The notes: generated by a model not told the origin, from the sequence alone. A stretch of 28,606 nt of DNA from Bifidobacterium breve (GCA_945889545.1 CAMDCC010000007.1:1-28606), one strand, 5' to 3'; numbered from the stretch's first letter, positions 1-8,318 are shown. Numbers and translations: made by a program.

Positions 1-1
1 G

Positions 2-1303
2 GCTCGCAGCGAGCCCCAAACCGCAGACCAAACCACGTTCACGCTGCTTACTGAAAGGTTCGGGCTAGCGGTCGCGGTCGCGGCGCTGCTGTATGCGGCC
101 GAGAGCCGGCGTCGCCGCGCCGCGCTCAACGTGGGTTTGGCAGCCGCGACGACCGCACTGGTCGCCGGGTGGTGGTACGCGCCGAACCTCCACCCGGTCT
201 TCCGCTATCTCACGAGCTACGGGTACGGATCGCCGACTCGTACCTTGATCCGTGGCTCGGAGCCCTCGCCGCTGGGCACGCGCTACTGGACCGTGCGGCT
301 CTCGCAGATCGTCAACGAAGGTCTCTTCCTCACCACTGCGGTGGTGCTGATCGCCGCATTCGCGGTCGCCGCCGTCGGGCGGTGGCGACGCCGAGACACT
401 GTGGATCCGTCCGGCCCCGGTGTCCCACAGGTTCGACGGATGGAGCGCGTTGTCGCAGCGGCGAAGACGCCCGCGGGCACGATCACGCTCGTTGCCGTCG
501 TGTCATACCTGGTCCTCACGACCAGCACGAACCCCGGCACCGGCTTCACCCTCCCACTCGTGCCGCTCGTCGTCGTGCTCGGCGTCGGCTGCATCATGCG
601 TCGCTCGCCGCTCGTGCGCGCCGTCCTGCTCGCTGCGCTCCTGTCCGGCGTCCTCGTGGTCGGCGTGGGGAAGATGACGGTCACCGGTGGCCTCGCAGAC
701 CCGCGCTGTGTCCAACTGCCGGTACTTGGCTGCGCGCCCGTCACTGACGGACGTGGGCACATCCAACGCCAGCTCGCCGTGATCGGTCTCGACGCGCGCG
801 ACGCGGACGAGGCGCGCCGAGGGGAGCCGGGCGGGTGGGTGCGAACGAACGAGCGCGCCGCGCGGGTCCTGCATGCGGCGACCGAAGGTCGTTCCGAGCC
901 GGTCGTGGTCTTCTTTGCCTCGCGTGACCCGTTCTTCAACACGAACACCCTCGGCCTCGACTGGCGCGTACGGTACGGCCAGCAGCTGCCCGTCGGGCAG
1001 CTGCGGCCGGACGAGGGCGGCGACACGGTGGCCAATTACCTTCGCGCGCTCGCAGACCCGCAGTACGGCCAGCCCACGTACCTCTTCACGACGGATCGCG
1101 GCCGCCACGAGTTCCCGCCGCGGGTCACGCAGCCGCGAGCCGAGCGCGCCGCCGCGTGCCTGGGCTTCGAGCTCGAGGCTCGCTTCCCGCTGCCCGACGG
1201 CCGGCAGGTCCGCCTCTACACGCGCCGGGTGCCGGTGCCGGCCCCGTTCACCGGGCGGGTGCTGCGTGAGCTTCAGGCCGCGTGCCAGTCGGCGGGGGCC
1301 TGA
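2..1303 (+). CDS. GT-C family membrane glycosyltransferase (C-terminal part, 5' end outside window)
   Basis: The frame is open from the window edge, so the true start lies upstream; 433 codons are visible. It shows several hydrophobic segments (about bases 60-110, 130-175, 335-385, 480-530, 560-600 and 610-665) followed by a soluble tail of about 200 residues. A WWYAPNLHPVFRYLTSYGYG stretch after a membrane segment resembles the loop of ArnT/PMT-like polyprenyl-phosphate-sugar glycosyltransferases, which transfer sugars on the outer face of the membrane. The catalytic N-terminal loop is not in the window, so family membership rests on topology and this motif. It ends head-on against the GT4 gene on the minus strand, with only 2 bases between the stop codons. 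A second gene of similar type lies at 19867. Substrate unknown. Confidence 0.6.
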   Translation, partial: ARSEPQTADQTTFTLLTERFGLAVAVAALLYAAESRRRRAALNVGLAAATTALVAGWWYAPNLHPVFRYLTSYGYGSPTRTLIRGSEPSPLGTRYWTVRLSQIVNEGLFLTTAVVLIAAFAVAAVGRWRRRDTVDPSGPGVPQVRRMERVVAAAKTPAGTITLVAVVSYLVLTTSTNPGTGFTLPLVPLVVVLGVGCIMRRSPLVRAVLLAALLSGVLVVGVGKMTVTGGLADPRCVQLPVLGCAPVTDGRGHIQRQLAVIGLDARDADEARRGEPGGWVRTNERAARVLHAATEGRSEPVVVFFASRDPFFNTNTLGLDWRVRYGQQLPVGQLRPDEGGDTVANYLRALADPQYGQPTYLFTTDRGRHEFPPRVTQPRAERAAACLGFELEARFPLPDGRQVRLYTRRVPVPAPFTGRVLRELQAACQSAGA

Positions 1304-1305
1304 GC

Positions 1306-3255
1306 TCAGTCGAACAACAGTGTTCGGAATGCCGAGACGTACGCCGACGCGTCGTGGGCGGCGCGCACGAAGGCCGATGCGGCGCGCCCGATGGCAGTGC
1401 GCTCCTCGGCGGAGAGCGCGAGCACGCGCTCGAAGCCTTCGATCATGGCGTCGAGCTGGCGAGGTGCCATGAGGAAGCCGGTGCGCCCGTCGGCGATGAG
1501 CTCCGTGACACCGAACACCGCGGTGCTCAGGATCACTCGCTCGAACGCCATCGCCTCCATGAACGACCGGGGCATCGACTCCAGGTCTGATGCGCTTACC
1601 ACCACGTCCGCGGCGTGGTACCAGTCGTAGATGTCCGGGGTGACCGGCACGACGGCGACCGTGGCAGCAACGCCGAGCCGGTCGATCAGCTCGTGCACGG
1701 CCTGCGAGTACGGCCGCTCCGGCAGGTCGCCGACCAAGACGAGCCGCGCGTGCGGAAACCTACGGACAACCGCATGGAATGCGAGCACCAAGCCGGTCTG
1801 GAGCTTGCGCGGCTCCATCGTGCCAACGCACACGAAGACGATCTCCTCGTCGGAGTAACCGAGGGACGCGCGCAACCCGGCGCGGTCGACGCGGGCTCGA
1901 TGGTCGTCAATCGACGTGAAGTCGATGCCGTACGGGATCTTCACGCACCGCCCGGCCGGGGCCGTACTGCGGTAGAGCTCGAGTGTCGCATCCGCCTCGA
2001 ACACCAGTTGCTCCGCGTGGTTGAGCGCATCGAGCCCAAGCTTGCGCACTTCCGGGTGGTACCCGGCAACGCCGTACGCCTCGATCCAGAACAGCAGTGG
2101 GTCCACGCTCTCGTGGATCGCCCATACATAGGGAATCCCGAGGCGGCGGCAGGTGTCGGCCCCCAGAGCCGCGGACATGGTGTTGACCAGTGCCCGGTTC
2201 ACGCCATGGGCACGAGCGAGGGTTGCAAGTGCCGCCACCCGTGCCTCGTAGTTGACGATGTCGCCGGGATAGTCGCCGAGCACCTCGACGGTGATGCCTC
2301 GCTCGTCGAGCGGCCGGCGCAACGGACCGTCGGCGGGCGCGACGACGAGGCACGCGACGTCCGGCGAGGGCAGCAGGCCCCTGAGGAGCTCTTCGACATA
2401 GAGCTGAGCCCCACCCAGGTCGAGAGAATGCGTGACCACGAGGAGTCGCCGCTCGTCGGCGACGGTCGCGGCCTCGCGCAACGCGTCCGTCTGGCGTCGG
2501 AACTCGAGCGCTTCCTGGGGCACGGGTAGGTCGTCGAGCGCGGTGCTCACGGCCACCGGGCCCAATCGTTCACTCGAACCGTCCAGGCGGTGCGCGTGCA
2601 CCTCGACGGTCACTGTCGTTGCCGGCGTGGCGTTGCTGGTGTCGATCGGGCAGAGCGCGTCGAAGCCCTCGACGACCGCGTGAGGCTCGAGTCGCTGCGA
2701 CGGCGACTCGCGCCATGGACGCGCGGCAACGATCGGTGTGCCGTCGACATGCACCATGACCGACGACGCAGGTGACGGACCGCGCAGTGTGCCGCGCACG
2801 ACCAGCGCCTCCCGTCCGTTCGCGAGCGTGACCACGAGGCGAGGTTCGACCGTGACGAGACGCGACCCCAACTCGTCGACGATGCCGTGCTGGCGCACGG
2901 CGAGCCCACCGATGCGCACCTGGCGGTCCTCGTACTCGGCGAGGTCGATGCGGACCTCGAAGCCGGGGGATCGACGCCCGAGTCTCGGGCGCTCGAGATG
3001 GATGTCAGAGCGGAAGACGCCCGGGCGCGTGACCGCGACGGGCGCGCCGTCGATCGTGATGATCACTGCGAGGGTGTCCAACCGTGGGTCGGACGTCCAC
3101 CCGAGCAGGGTGACCACCGACGCCGGGAGCGTGGCCGGTGCCTCCACCTCGCCGAGTGAACGACGCGGGATCAACCGAGCGGCGGCGCTCGCCAGTCGCC
3201 GCCACGATCGAGCGAAGCGTTGGAAGGTCCGCCCGAGCTTGGATGCCGGAATCAT
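1306..3255 (-). CDS. GT4-family glycosyltransferase with duplicated N-terminal beta-rich module
   Basis: The 649-residue product is much longer than a usual GT4 enzyme (about 350-420). Residues from about 270 to the end form a GT-B glycosyltransferase: an N-lobe glycine-rich motif (THSLDLGGAQLYVEEL), then the C-lobe phosphate-contact motif VGTMEPRK and an E-x7-E type motif (ESMPRSFME), all typical of retaining GT4 enzymes. Residues about 43-240 are not GT; they hold two similar beta-rich units, each with a hydrophobic strand followed by DG-x-P-(I/V)-x-(V/A)-x-RP. I chose the ATG at 3255 because it overlaps the stop of the upstream epimerase as ATGA, which implies translational coupling; an upstream TTG at 3285 would add ten residues. 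It probably adds a sugar to a surface glycan. Substrate not predictable. Confidence 0.85.
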   Translation of the reverse strand: MIPASKLGRTFQRFARSWRRLASAAARLIPRRSLGEVEAPATLPASVVTLLGWTSDPRLDTLAVIITIDGAPVAVTRPGVFRSDIHLERPRLGRRSPGFEVRIDLAEYEDRQVRIGGLAVRQHGIVDELGSRLVTVEPRLVVTLANGREALVVRGTLRGPSPASSVMVHVDGTPIVAARPWRESPSQRLEPHAVVEGFDALCPIDTSNATPATTVTVEVHAHRLDGSSERLGPVAVSTALDDLPVPQEALEFRRQTDALREAATVADERRLLVVTHSLDLGGAQLYVEELLRGLLPSPDVACLVVAPADGPLRRPLDERGITVEVLGDYPGDIVNYEARVAALATLARAHGVNRALVNTMSAALGADTCRRLGIPYVWAIHESVDPLLFWIEAYGVAGYHPEVRKLGLDALNHAEQLVFEADATLELYRSTAPAGRCVKIPYGIDFTSIDDHRARVDRAGLRASLGYSDEEIVFVCVGTMEPRKLQTGLVLAFHAVVRRFPHARLVLVGDLPERPYSQAVHELIDRLGVAATVAVVPVTPDIYDWYHAADVVVSASDLESMPRSFMEAMAFERVILSTAVFGVTELIADGRTGFLMAPRQLDAMIEGFERVLALSAEERTAIGRAASAFVRAAHDASAYVSAFRTLLFD

Positions 3256-4163
3256 TCGAGGAGCAGCGGTTCCCGCTCGCGACAAGTGAGCTCGAGGCCG
3301 CGCGCCAGGCTCTGCGGGTGGTACCCCGGTAGGAACTGTCGCAACCTCGTGATGTCGAGGATGCTCGTGTGCACGTCCTCGGGCGGCTCGGGAGCGCGAA
3401 TGACCTCCGGACCACCCGTCAGGTCATGGATCATCGCGAGCAGATCTCCGAGCTGGGTGCCGATCCCAGTGGCCACGTTCATGGTGTCGGGCGGCTCGCT
3501 CGTCAGGCTCGCCTCGACGACGTCGACGACATCTTCGACGTAGATGTAGTCACGGATTGAGCCGAGGTCGGCCCGAAGCGACAACGGGTGCCCAGAACGT
3601 TGGCAGGCGAGCGCGTGGGCGACAACACCTTGCGATCGTTCGGCACGCTGACCGGGACCGTAGACATTGCCGCAGCGCAGGATCGTCGTGCGGATGTCGT
3701 GTCGCCGCCCGAGCTCCTGCACGTAGCGCTCGCAGCGCACCCGCGTCGCGCCATAGATGCTGATGGGGCGAAGCGGCTCGGCTTCCGATGTGGGGACTGT
3801 GGTGGCGTTGCCGTACACCGTGCCGCCCGAGGAGAGGTACACGAACCGCCGTCCGCCCTGGATCGCGAGCTCGCACAGCACCTCGTGCAGCGGTGAGATG
3901 TCGTCGAGCTCGGAGAGCTCTTCGTGGGTCGAAAGGGGGAGCAGTTGGCCCGCGCACCACACCACTACCTGGCAGCCGAGGAGCGCCTCGGCGGCCCGCG
4001 ACCGGTCGGCAGCATCGCCCACGACTACGTGGCAGTCCGGCAGTGCCGACCTCGGCGGCGAGGTTGTCAGCACCCGCACCTCGCGGTCCGACGCCACGAG
4101 TCGGCGGGCGATGTGGCTGCCGAGGAAGCCCGCGCCGACGACGAGGACACGGCGAGAAGGCAC
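3252..4163 (-). CDS. NAD-dependent epimerase/dehydratase (extended SDR) with Arg in the YxxxK position
   Basis: A 303-residue extended short-chain dehydrogenase of the nucleotide-sugar epimerase/dehydratase type. The N-terminal Rossmann motif is GAGFLGS (residues 10-16), the serine strand reads YLSSGGTVYG (about 109-118), and RCGNVYGPGQ and the RDYIYVEDVVD segment are typical of sugar-nucleotide enzymes. The catalytic tyrosine motif reads Y137-G-A-T-R141, so the usual lysine of YxxxK is arginine. The open frame continues far upstream, but that part is antisense to the acyl-CoA dehydrogenase. I place the start at GTG 4163, where the NAD-binding strand begins and a TAGCAT box lies 5 bases upstream. 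The stop overlaps the ATG of the following glycosyltransferase. The sugar substrate is unknown. Confidence 0.85.
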   Translation of the reverse strand: MPSRRVLVVGAGFLGSHIARRLVASDREVRVLTTSPPRSALPDCHVVVGDAADRSRAAEALLGCQVVVWCAGQLLPLSTHEELSELDDISPLHEVLCELAIQGGRRFVYLSSGGTVYGNATTVPTSEAEPLRPISIYGATRVRCERYVQELGRRHDIRTTILRCGNVYGPGQRAERSQGVVAHALACQRSGHPLSLRADLGSIRDYIYVEDVVDVVEASLTSEPPDTMNVATGIGTQLGDLLAMIHDLTGGPEVIRAPEPPEDVHTSILDITRLRQFLPGYHPQSLARGLELTCREREPLLLE

Positions 4164-4168
4164 GTGCG

Positions 4169-4174
4169 ATGCTA
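4169..4174 (-). promoter_or_regulatory. candidate -10 box for a leaderless epimerase transcript
   Basis: On the minus strand TAGCAT (TAnnnT) ends 5 bases before the GTG start at 4163. No convincing -35 box is seen. The short gap would give a transcript starting at or very near the start codon. Confidence 0.35.
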
Positions 4175-4304
4175 GCCCTGGGCGTCGCCAGCCACGACGG
4201 GGCGCTCGCCCGGAGAACCACGGCGGCCCGATCGTGTTTCTTTCGAGTGGTGGGAGCCCGGGCACTCGGGCAGAAGTAGCGGAGCGGAAGCAGCCCAACG
4301 AGAG

Positions 4305-5537
4305 ATGGACTTCAGGGACACGCCGGACGAGGCCGCCTTTCGTGCCGAGGTGCGGGCGTGGCTCGCTGAGCATCTGATCGGTGAGTTCGCAGCGCTTGGT
4401 GGTCGCGGCGGTCCCGCCGATGAGCACGGGTTCGATCTCCGGGTTGAGTGGGAGAAGCTGCTCGGCACGGACCGCTGGCTTGGCCTCTCGTGGCCCGAGG
4501 AGTACGGCGGGCGCGATGCATCCTTCGCGGAGCAGATCATCTTCAGCGAGGAGTACGCGAAGGCCGACGCACCGGCGCGCGTCAGCTTCTTCGGCGAGGG
4601 CCTCTTCGCCCCGACGTTGCTCGCGTACGGCACCGATGAACAGAAGCGCCGCTTCCTGCCGAAGATCCAATCGGTGGAGGAGCTCTGGTGTCAGGGCTAC
4701 TCCGAGCCCAACGCGGGTTCCGATCTCGCGAACGTGGCCACCAAGGCCGTGCTCGATGGCGATCAGTGGGTCGTCAACGGCCAGAAGGTCTGGACCACGC
4801 TCGCGCACCGCGCGCAGTGGTGCTTCTGTGTCACGCGGACCGATCCCGCCTCGCATGGTCATCACGGCCTCTCGTACCTGTTGATCCCGATGGATCAGCC
4901 GGGCGTCGAGGTCCGGCCCCTCAAGCAGATGACGGGCACCGCGGAGTTCAACGAGGTCTTCTTCTCCGACGCCCGCACCGACAAGGCCAACGTGCTCGGC
5001 GAAGTCAGTGACGGGTGGAAGGTGGCGATGGCCACGCTCGGATTCGAGCGCGGGACGGCATTCCTGTCCCAGCAGCTCGGCTTCCAGCGCGAGCTGCAAG
5101 ATCTCATCGAGGTCGCCCAGAAGCGTGGTGCCACGGCCCACCCGGTGATCCGCCAGGAGCTCGCCGACTCGTACATCGGTGTCCAGATCATGAAGTACAG
5201 CGGGATGCGCATGCTCACCGGGTTGGTCAAGAAGGGGGTGCTCGGCCCGGAGTCGAGCATCGGCAAGCTCTACTGGAGCAATTGGCACCGCACGCTGGGT
5301 GAACGGGCCATGCACGTGCTCGGCGCCGACGCCTCCATCATTGCGGACCCGATCGCGGACCCGATCGCGGACCCAATCGCGGAGGTGACCGATGGCGCCG
5401 AGAGCAACTACGTTCTGGGCGAGCTCCACCGGATCTTCATGTTCAGTCGCTCCGAGACCATCTATGCGGGCTCGAGCGAGATCCAGCGCAACATCATCGG
5501 CGAGCGGGTGCTCGGGCTCCCGCGTGAACCCAGGTAA
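4305..5537 (+). CDS. acyl-CoA dehydrogenase, putative catalytic subunit of a pair
   Basis: A 410-residue full-length acyl-CoA dehydrogenase. Landmarks are the middle-domain FAD/substrate segment GYSEPNAGSDLAN (131-143), DGDQWVVNGQKVWTT (151-165), and the C-terminal YAGSSEIQRNIIGERVLGLPR. Enzymes of this family oxidise an acyl-CoA at C2-C3 with FAD and pass electrons to ETF. The position that is Glu in MCAD (IYEGT) is Ala here (IYAGS), while Glu248 in GFERG matches the helix-G catalytic Glu used by isovaleryl-CoA dehydrogenase and by actinobacterial FadE26. A second, shorter dehydrogenase starts 12 bases downstream, as in the FadE26/FadE27-like heterotetramers. A 12-bp unit is repeated three times near the C-terminus (residues 347-358). 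Acyl substrate unknown; a role in branched, side-chain or steroid oxidation is only suggested by analogy. Confidence 0.9.
   Translation: MDFRDTPDEAAFRAEVRAWLAEHLIGEFAALGGRGGPADEHGFDLRVEWEKLLGTDRWLGLSWPEEYGGRDASFAEQIIFSEEYAKADAPARVSFFGEGLFAPTLLAYGTDEQKRRFLPKIQSVEELWCQGYSEPNAGSDLANVATKAVLDGDQWVVNGQKVWTTLAHRAQWCFCVTRTDPASHGHHGLSYLLIPMDQPGVEVRPLKQMTGTAEFNEVFFSDARTDKANVLGEVSDGWKVAMATLGFERGTAFLSQQLGFQRELQDLIEVAQKRGATAHPVIRQELADSYIGVQIMKYSGMRMLTGLVKKGVLGPESSIGKLYWSNWHRTLGERAMHVLGADASIIADPIADPIADPIAEVTDGAESNYVLGELHRIFMFSRSETIYAGSSEIQRNIIGERVLGLPREPR
5343..5383 (+). repeat. 12-bp in-frame tandem repeat in the acyl-CoA dehydrogenase
   Basis: GCGGACCCGATC occurs at 5343-5354 and 5355-5366, then with one change (GCGGACCCAATC) at 5367-5378, followed by a partial GCGGA. 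It encodes ADPI three times. The repeat keeps the frame, so the protein is lengthened and not broken. Confidence 0.95.
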
Positions 5538-5549
5538 GAGGAGCTAGTT

Positions 5550-6680
5550 GTGAACTTCGCGTTCTCGGAAGAGCAGGACCAGCTGCGTGAGGCAGTCGGC
5601 AAGTTCATGGAGTCGAAGTCGCCCTCCGCGGAGGTGCGCCGGCTCATGGAGACCACCGTTGGCTTCGACCCTGCGATCTGGAAGCAGATGGCCCAGGAGC
5701 TGGGGCTCCAGAGCCTTCACCTGCCTGAGGCGCACGGCGGCCAAGGCTTCACGTTCGTCGAGCTCGGCATCGTGCTCGAGGAGATGGGCAAGGTGCTGCT
5801 CTGCTCGCCGTACTTCGCAACGGTGTGCCTCGCAGCGAACGCCATCATGAACGCGGGTACCGATGCCCAGCAGGGCGAGCTGCTCCCCGGGATCGCGTCG
5901 GGTGACACGATCGCCGCGCTCGCCTTCACCGAGCCCAACGGCAAGTGGGACGCATCGGGCATCACGATGGAGGCGAAAGGCAAGGGCGACGCGTGGACGC
6001 TCGAAGGCACGAAGATGTTCGTGCTCGACGGCCACACCGCGAACACGATCGTGGTGGTCGCGCGTGAGGCGGGTTCTTCCGGCGACGACGGGATCGGGTT
6101 CTTCGTGGTCGACGGCGAGGCCAAGGGATTGAACCGCACGGCGCTGGCCACGATGGACCAGACGCGCAAGCAGGCCCGACTCGACTTCTCCGGCGTCGCG
6201 GCGAAGCCGCTCGGCGACGTGGGCAAGGGCTGGGCTGCGCTCTCGAAGACGCTCGACCAGGCCGCGGTGTGCATCGCGAACGAGATGGTGGGTGGCGCGC
6301 AGAAGGTGCTCGACATGGCCGTCGAGTACGCCAAAGTGCGCGTGCAGTTCGGTCGGCCGATCGGCTCGTTCCAGGCGATCAAGCACAAGTGCGCCGACAT
6401 GCTCCTCGAAGTGGAGTCGGGCAAGTCAGCGGCGTACTACGCGGCGTGGGCGGCAGCCGAGGACAACGAGGAGCTGCCGGTGGTGGCGAGCCTCGCCAAG
6501 GCGTACTGCTCCGACGCGTACTTCCACGCGGCCGCCGAGAACATCCAGATCCACGGGGGCATCGGTTTCACGTGGGAGCACGACGCGCACCTCTACTTCA
6601 AGCGCGCGAAGAGCTCGGAGATCCTGCTCGGCGACGCCACGTACCACCGGGAGCTCTTGGCCCAGCGCATCGGCATCTGA
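5550..6680 (+). CDS. acyl-CoA dehydrogenase, putative partner subunit
   Basis: A 376-residue acyl-CoA dehydrogenase with GTG start, preceded by GAGGAG. It has the N-terminal alpha-helical domain (FAFSEEQDQLREAVGKFM), a middle beta-domain (ALAFTEPNGKWD), and the C-terminal segment IQIHGGIGFTWEHDAHLYFKRA, followed by ILLGDATYHRELLA. No Glu is evident at the helix-G catalytic position (sequence LDQAAVCIANEMVG) or in a YEG-type position, so this subunit may not supply the catalytic base. In known actinobacterial pairs the two subunits share FAD sites at their interface, and only one carries the active Glu. The 12-base spacing to the upstream gene supports co-translation and a shared complex. The complex is inference; the family assignment is secure. 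Confidence 0.9.
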   Translation: MNFAFSEEQDQLREAVGKFMESKSPSAEVRRLMETTVGFDPAIWKQMAQELGLQSLHLPEAHGGQGFTFVELGIVLEEMGKVLLCSPYFATVCLAANAIMNAGTDAQQGELLPGIASGDTIAALAFTEPNGKWDASGITMEAKGKGDAWTLEGTKMFVLDGHTANTIVVVAREAGSSGDDGIGFFVVDGEAKGLNRTALATMDQTRKQARLDFSGVAAKPLGDVGKGWAALSKTLDQAAVCIANEMVGGAQKVLDMAVEYAKVRVQFGRPIGSFQAIKHKCADMLLEVESGKSAAYYAAWAAAEDNEELPVVASLAKAYCSDAYFHAAAENIQIHGGIGFTWEHDAHLYFKRAKSSEILLGDATYHRELLAQRIGI

Positions 6681-6713
6681 CCCCCGGTCAGCGAGGCCCA
6701 TCCTGCGGGAGCC

Positions 6714-7433
6714 GTGTTGCTGGCACTCGATGACCTGCGACTGAAGTACGGGTTACGAATCACCGGGATATTGCATGTCGGCGCGCACGAGGGTCAGGAA
6801 GCCGAGATCTACGCGCGCAACGGAGTCACCGAGGTCACCTGGGTCGAGGCCAATCCCAACGTGATCCCTCGCCTTCGCGCTCATGTCGAGCCGCTGGGTC
6901 ATCGGGTTGTGCTCGCGCTCGTCGCCGACCGATCAGGTGATGAGGTCGACTTCCACATCACGAACAACGAGCAATCCTCCTCGATCCTCCGCATGGAAAT
7001 GCACCAGCAGGAGTACCCGGATGTCGTAGTCACCGATTCCATCCGCTGCACGACGACCACGGTCGACGACCTCTGCGCGCTTGATGGGATTGCCGGGTTC
7101 AACATGCTCGCGCTGGATGTGCAGGGCGCCGAGCTACTCGCGCTGCGTGGCGCGCAGCGCGTGCTCGAAGGCATCGACTACCTCTACATAGAGGTCAACG
7201 AGATTCACCTTTACGAGGACGGCGCACTCCTTCCCGAGCTTGATGCCTACCTCGAAGAGTTCAAGCGGGTGGAGACGAAGTTGGGGCCGCAAGGCTGGGG
7301 TGACGCGCTCTATGTGCGGTCCACGGTGTTGGCAAGATCATCGCGACGGCCGCGGTTTCGTTGGCACTTCAGGCGAGCGCGGTTGATGATCAGGCCGCGC
7401 ACACGGGTTCGACGGCTGTTCAGGAGTGCTTGA
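6714..7433 (+). CDS. FkbM family SAM-dependent methyltransferase
   Basis: A 239-residue protein with a GTG start. The SAM-binding motif I is ILHVGAHEGQEAEIYARNG, followed by WVEANP (acidic end of strand 2), VDDLCA and FNMLALDVQGAELLALRGA, the signature FkbM layout in which the aspartate/glycine-rich strand is followed by an LxG helix. The C-terminal 35 residues are basic and look like a tail beyond the fold. FkbM enzymes O-methylate sugars or polyketides; in this glycan-rich region a sugar O-methyltransferase is a reasonable inference. It starts 33 bases after the second acyl-CoA dehydrogenase and a hairpin follows at 7461. Confidence 0.85.
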   Translation: MLLALDDLRLKYGLRITGILHVGAHEGQEAEIYARNGVTEVTWVEANPNVIPRLRAHVEPLGHRVVLALVADRSGDEVDFHITNNEQSSSILRMEMHQQEYPDVVVTDSIRCTTTTVDDLCALDGIAGFNMLALDVQGAELLALRGAQRVLEGIDYLYIEVNEIHLYEDGALLPELDAYLEEFKRVETKLGPQGWGDALYVRSTVLARSSRRPRFRWHFRRARLMIRPRTRVRRLFRSA

Positions 7434-7805
7434 CCGCCAGAGTGTCGGTCGGTCCCGCCTCAGATGCCACCTTCGGCATCTGAACCCCAGTCAGAGGTAG
7501 TAGCCGATCACGTCGACGATAAACCACCGACCACGCCTGAGCTCGTGCCCGAAGTGCCTTGGACGCCAACGCCGCCGGCGGCGTGGATCCCCTCGACTCC
7601 AACGCCAAATGTTGACGTGCTCACGCCCTGGATGGTGGAGGTGTCACCGCTCCTCCTGTCGGCCCCTGGGGAGCCATTCGCTTCGCTCGATCGTGCACTG
7701 GGAGGCGCTCGGGCGCATGAGAAAGTGCTTGCTCATTTCTGGCCGTCGGGCTCGCGATCAACGCCAGCCTGGGCTGGACCCCTGCGTCGGCGGCAGACTG
7801 GCGCC
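7434..7805. other. intergenic stretch of 372 bases, no convincing gene
   Basis: Apart from the hairpin at 7461-7482 and a perfect 16-base palindrome (ACGCCGCCGGCGGCGT, 7569-7584) I see nothing I can assign. The frame of the MauE-like gene stays open back to 7464 and would read a Pro/Thr-rich segment (PWTPTPPAAWIPSTPTP), but its codon third positions are mixed and lack the strong G/C bias of the neighbours. It may be decayed coding DNA or leader. Confidence 0.5.
7461..7482 (+). terminator. candidate hairpin terminator after the FkbM gene
   Basis: CAGATGCC and GGCATCTG form a perfect 8-bp stem with a 6-base loop, 27 bases after the FkbM stop. No T-run follows, so it would be a weak or factor-assisted terminator. 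Confidence 0.35.
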
Positions 7806-8318
7806 ATGACGGTGGCGGGCGGATTTCTCGATGCGGCTGTGCTCGTGCTCATCGCCACGGGCGCGTTGAAGCTCGTCGAGCCGGGCTACACGACCGTTGC
7901 GCTGCGAGCCATGGGCTTGCCCTCGACGGCTGGGCTGGTTCGCGCCGGCGCAGCGTTCGAGGTGCTGCTGGGTGCGCTCACGCTCACCGTTGGCTCGCCG
8001 GTGCTGGCCGCGCTCGTGGCCGCGTCGTTCGCCGCGTTTTCGCTCTTCGTGCTCGCGGCGCGCTGCCGAGGCGTCCCCATCACGTCGTGCGGCTGTCTCG
8101 GTTGGGTCGACACCCCGCCCACGCTGCGCCACGTTGCTATCACCACGATCGCTGCTGCCGGGTGCGTGTGGGCGGCCGTCGACGATCCCGAGGCATTGCT
8201 CGACGCATTCGATCGACGTCCTGGCGCGGCGTTGGGGTTCTTGGTCGTCGTTGCGCTCGTCGCCGCGGTCGCACTCCGACTCCTCATCGAGCGACCCGTC
8301 GCGCGCACCCGCCGGTAG
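7806..8318 (+). CDS. MauE/DoxX-like integral membrane protein
   Basis: From ATG 7806 the product is 170 residues with about four to five membrane helices (near residues 5-24, 45-62, 65-86, 108-125 and 141-160). Between helices it carries C87-R-G-V-P-I-T-S-C95-G-C97-L-G, the short Cys-rich CGCxG loop that marks MauE-like proteins. That family is linked to disulfide handling or quinone-coupled redox in the membrane, best known from methylamine dehydrogenase maturation; no other mau gene is present here, so the substrate is unknown. The frame is open upstream to 7464, but the family N-terminus fits ATG 7806. The next gene begins 9 bases after its stop. Confidence 0.7.
   Translation: MTVAGGFLDAAVLVLIATGALKLVEPGYTTVALRAMGLPSTAGLVRAGAAFEVLLGALTLTVGSPVLAALVAASFAAFSLFVLAARCRGVPITSCGCLGWVDTPPTLRHVAITTIAAAGCVWAAVDDPEALLDAFDRRPGAALGFLVVVALVAAVALRLLIERPVARTRR

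Noticed and set aside
4256..4271. Small GCCCG/CGGGC hairpin in the acyl-CoA dehydrogenase leader as a regulator
   Set aside because: A 5-bp stem in GC-rich DNA is not distinguishable from chance.
4164..5429. Upstream extension of the minus epimerase frame across the acyl-CoA dehydrogenase
   Set aside because: The extension is antisense to a conserved gene, and the NAD-binding strand starts at GTG 4163.
7569..7584. 16-base perfect palindrome as an operator
   Set aside because: It is built only of GCC/GGC triplets, which is common by chance at this GC content, and is far from any start codon.
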